Source: JAAGZL01 sp964628835
GTDB taxonomy: Bacteria; Pseudomonadota; Gammaproteobacteria; Chromatiales; Chromatiaceae
Assembly: GCA_964628835.1 (NCBI GenBank)
Contig: CAZVME010000003.1
Coordinates: forward strand, 36,601 to 100,600
Direction: 5' to 3'
Length of the DNA stretch: 64,000 nt
Positions 63,102 through 64,000 of this stretch are shown in pieces. The notes below the pieces were generated by a model, which worked only from the letters and a program-made list of their open reading frames with translations, had not been told where the DNA came from and searched no databases. Each line of letters opens with the position of its first letter. The stretch's first letter is position 1. Made by a program: the position numbers and the translations under genes.

Positions 63102-64000
63102 GGCGTCGTCTCCTCCAGCACCAGCAGCACCTGTTCCCGATCATCAAAATGTAGGTGCTGATCACCCACCAACTGGTAGTCCTCATGGCCCTTGCCACAC
63201 ACCAGCACCAGATCACCGGATACTGCCCCGGATACCGCAGTGCGGATTGCAGTGGCGCGGTCACGCTGCACCAGCACACTTTTTGCCCGCCCTATGCCCT
63301 TCAGGATATCGGTCATGATCAGGTCACCATCCTCGGTGCGCGGGTTGTCATCGGTAAGAATCACCCGATCGGCCAGACGCTCAGCAATCCCGCCCATCTG
63401 CGGACGCTTACCGCTATCCCGGTCGCCACCACAGCCAAACACGCAGATCAGCTTGCCTACGGTGTGTGCCCTGGCCGCAATCAGGGCGTGCTCCAGGGCA
63501 TCCGGTGTGTGCGAATAGTCCACCACCACCAGGGGTTGCTCACCACCACCGAACCGTTCCATACGACCGGCTACTGTTTGCAGCTTGGACAACCGCATCA
63601 AGGCATCATTCAGCGTCACCCCCTGAAACAGCATGACGTTGAGCACCGCCAACAGATTGCTGACGTTAAAACGTCCCAGCAGTGCGGTGTTGAACTCACC
63701 ATCACCCCGACTGGTCTGCACCTTTACCGACATGCCGTGGCTATCCAGTTGTATATCCTGGGCCCAGGCCCATCCATCCAACCGCTCCGGCATCTCTTCC
63801 TGCCGGTTCAGGCCATAGCCCAGAGCCAGCACCCCGGCGGGAAGCCGCTCCATTACCTTCAACCCAAACGGATCATCCAGGTTGATAACGGCACAGCGAA
63901 TACCCGGCATCTTGAACAGGCGCAGTTTGGAAGCGCCATAGGCCTCCATGGTGCCGTGGTAGTCCAGGTGGTCCCGGCTCAGATTGGTAAATACCGCCAC
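63098..64000 (-). CDS. murE: UDP-MurNAc-dipeptide ligase MurE, C-terminal part (cut by window end)
   Basis: The last 300 residues are present; the N-terminal substrate and P-loop part lies beyond the window. NLSRDHLDYHGTMEAYGASK (central domain), VVDYSHTPDALEHALIAARA and CVFGCGGDRDSGKRPQMG are typical. DNPRTEDGDLIMTDIL contains the DNPR motif, which selects meso-diaminopimelate over lysine. It adds the third stem residue. First of the murE-lpxC run visible here. Confidence 0.96.
   Translation of the reverse strand: MAVFTNLSRDHLDYHGTMEAYGASKLRLFKMPGIRCAVINLDDPFGLKVMERLPAGVLALGYGLNRQEEMPERLDGWAWAQDIQLDSHGMSVKVQTSRGDGEFNTALLGRFNVSNLLAVLNVMLFQGVTLNDALMRLSKLQTVAGRMERFGGGEQPLVVVDYSHTPDALEHALIAARAHTVGKLICVFGCGGDRDSGKRPQMGGIAERLADRVILTDDNPRTEDGDLIMTDILKGIGRAKSVLVQRDRATAIRTAVSGAVSGDLVLVCGKGHEDYQLVGDQHLHFDDREQVLLVLEETTP

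Overview
The window is a chromosomal segment of a gammaproteobacterium. The gene families and their order fit this: a murE-to-lpxC division and cell-wall cluster, then secA and argJ; pilS/pilR; pilBCD followed by coaE, zapD and yacG; and ispH next to the minor pilins. The family mix would suit a Chromatiales- or Thiotrichales-like sulfur-oxidiser or a relative of Pseudomonadales, but no gene here fixes the genus. No phage, integrase, transposase, plasmid or CRISPR gene is visible.

Layout. 1-2609: the 5' end of nadE and the sucCD operon, both on the minus strand. 2699-7283: type IV pilus control and the major pilin (PP0621-like protein, pilS, a repeat-flanked and frameshifted GxxExxY cassette, pilR, then pilA with sigma-54-like and sigma-70-like promoter sequences). 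7413-23471: a glycan-biosynthesis island, visibly richer in A+T, lying between pilA and pilBCD. Its left arm (plus strand) has a multi-spanning GT-C-like protein and three glycosyltransferases. Its right arm (minus strand) has a membrane glycosyltransferase, a winged-helix regulator with a large palindrome, a Wzm/Wzt polysaccharide ABC exporter, two methyltransferases, a DegT-type aminotransferase, an ATP-grasp protein and two GT2 proteins. 23852-29528: pilB, pilC, pilD, coaE, zapD, yacG. 29558-32200 (minus): a MutT-ThiE-like fusion, rimO and a small unknown gene. 32392-34386: a cobalamin adenosyltransferase, an FkpB-type isomerase and ispH. 34502-42298: the minor pilin operon fimT-pilV-pilW-pilX-pilY1-pilE. 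42559-42634: tRNA-Thr(CGT). 42669-43520: a tandem PTPS-like protein. 43555-47595: argJ and secA. 47828-49302: an M23 peptidase and a divergent DUF721 (DciA-like) gene. 49341-64000: lpxC, ftsZ, ftsA, ftsQ, ddl, murB, murC, murG, ftsW, murD, mraY, murF and murE (cut by the window end), all on the minus strand and tightly packed.

How the parts fit. About half of the window builds or controls a type IVa pilus: PilS/PilR regulate pilA, PilB/C/D assemble and process, and FimT/V/W/X/E with PilY1 form the initiating or tip complex. The left arm of the glycan island lies directly behind pilA and could supply pilin glycosylation. The right arm looks like an ABC-exported O-antigen or capsule pathway using an amino sugar. 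The rest is core metabolism and cell-wall synthesis.

Most unusual items: the GxxExxY cassette with 20-bp terminal inverted repeats between pilS and pilR; the PilY1 whose von Willebrand domain is split by three related beta-rich modules; the tandem PTPS protein whose active-site motifs are divided between its halves; the regulator with a degenerate nucleotidyltransferase domain beside a large palindrome; two REP-like inverted repeats that share a core; and the aminotransferase/ATP-grasp/methyltransferase set in the glycan island.
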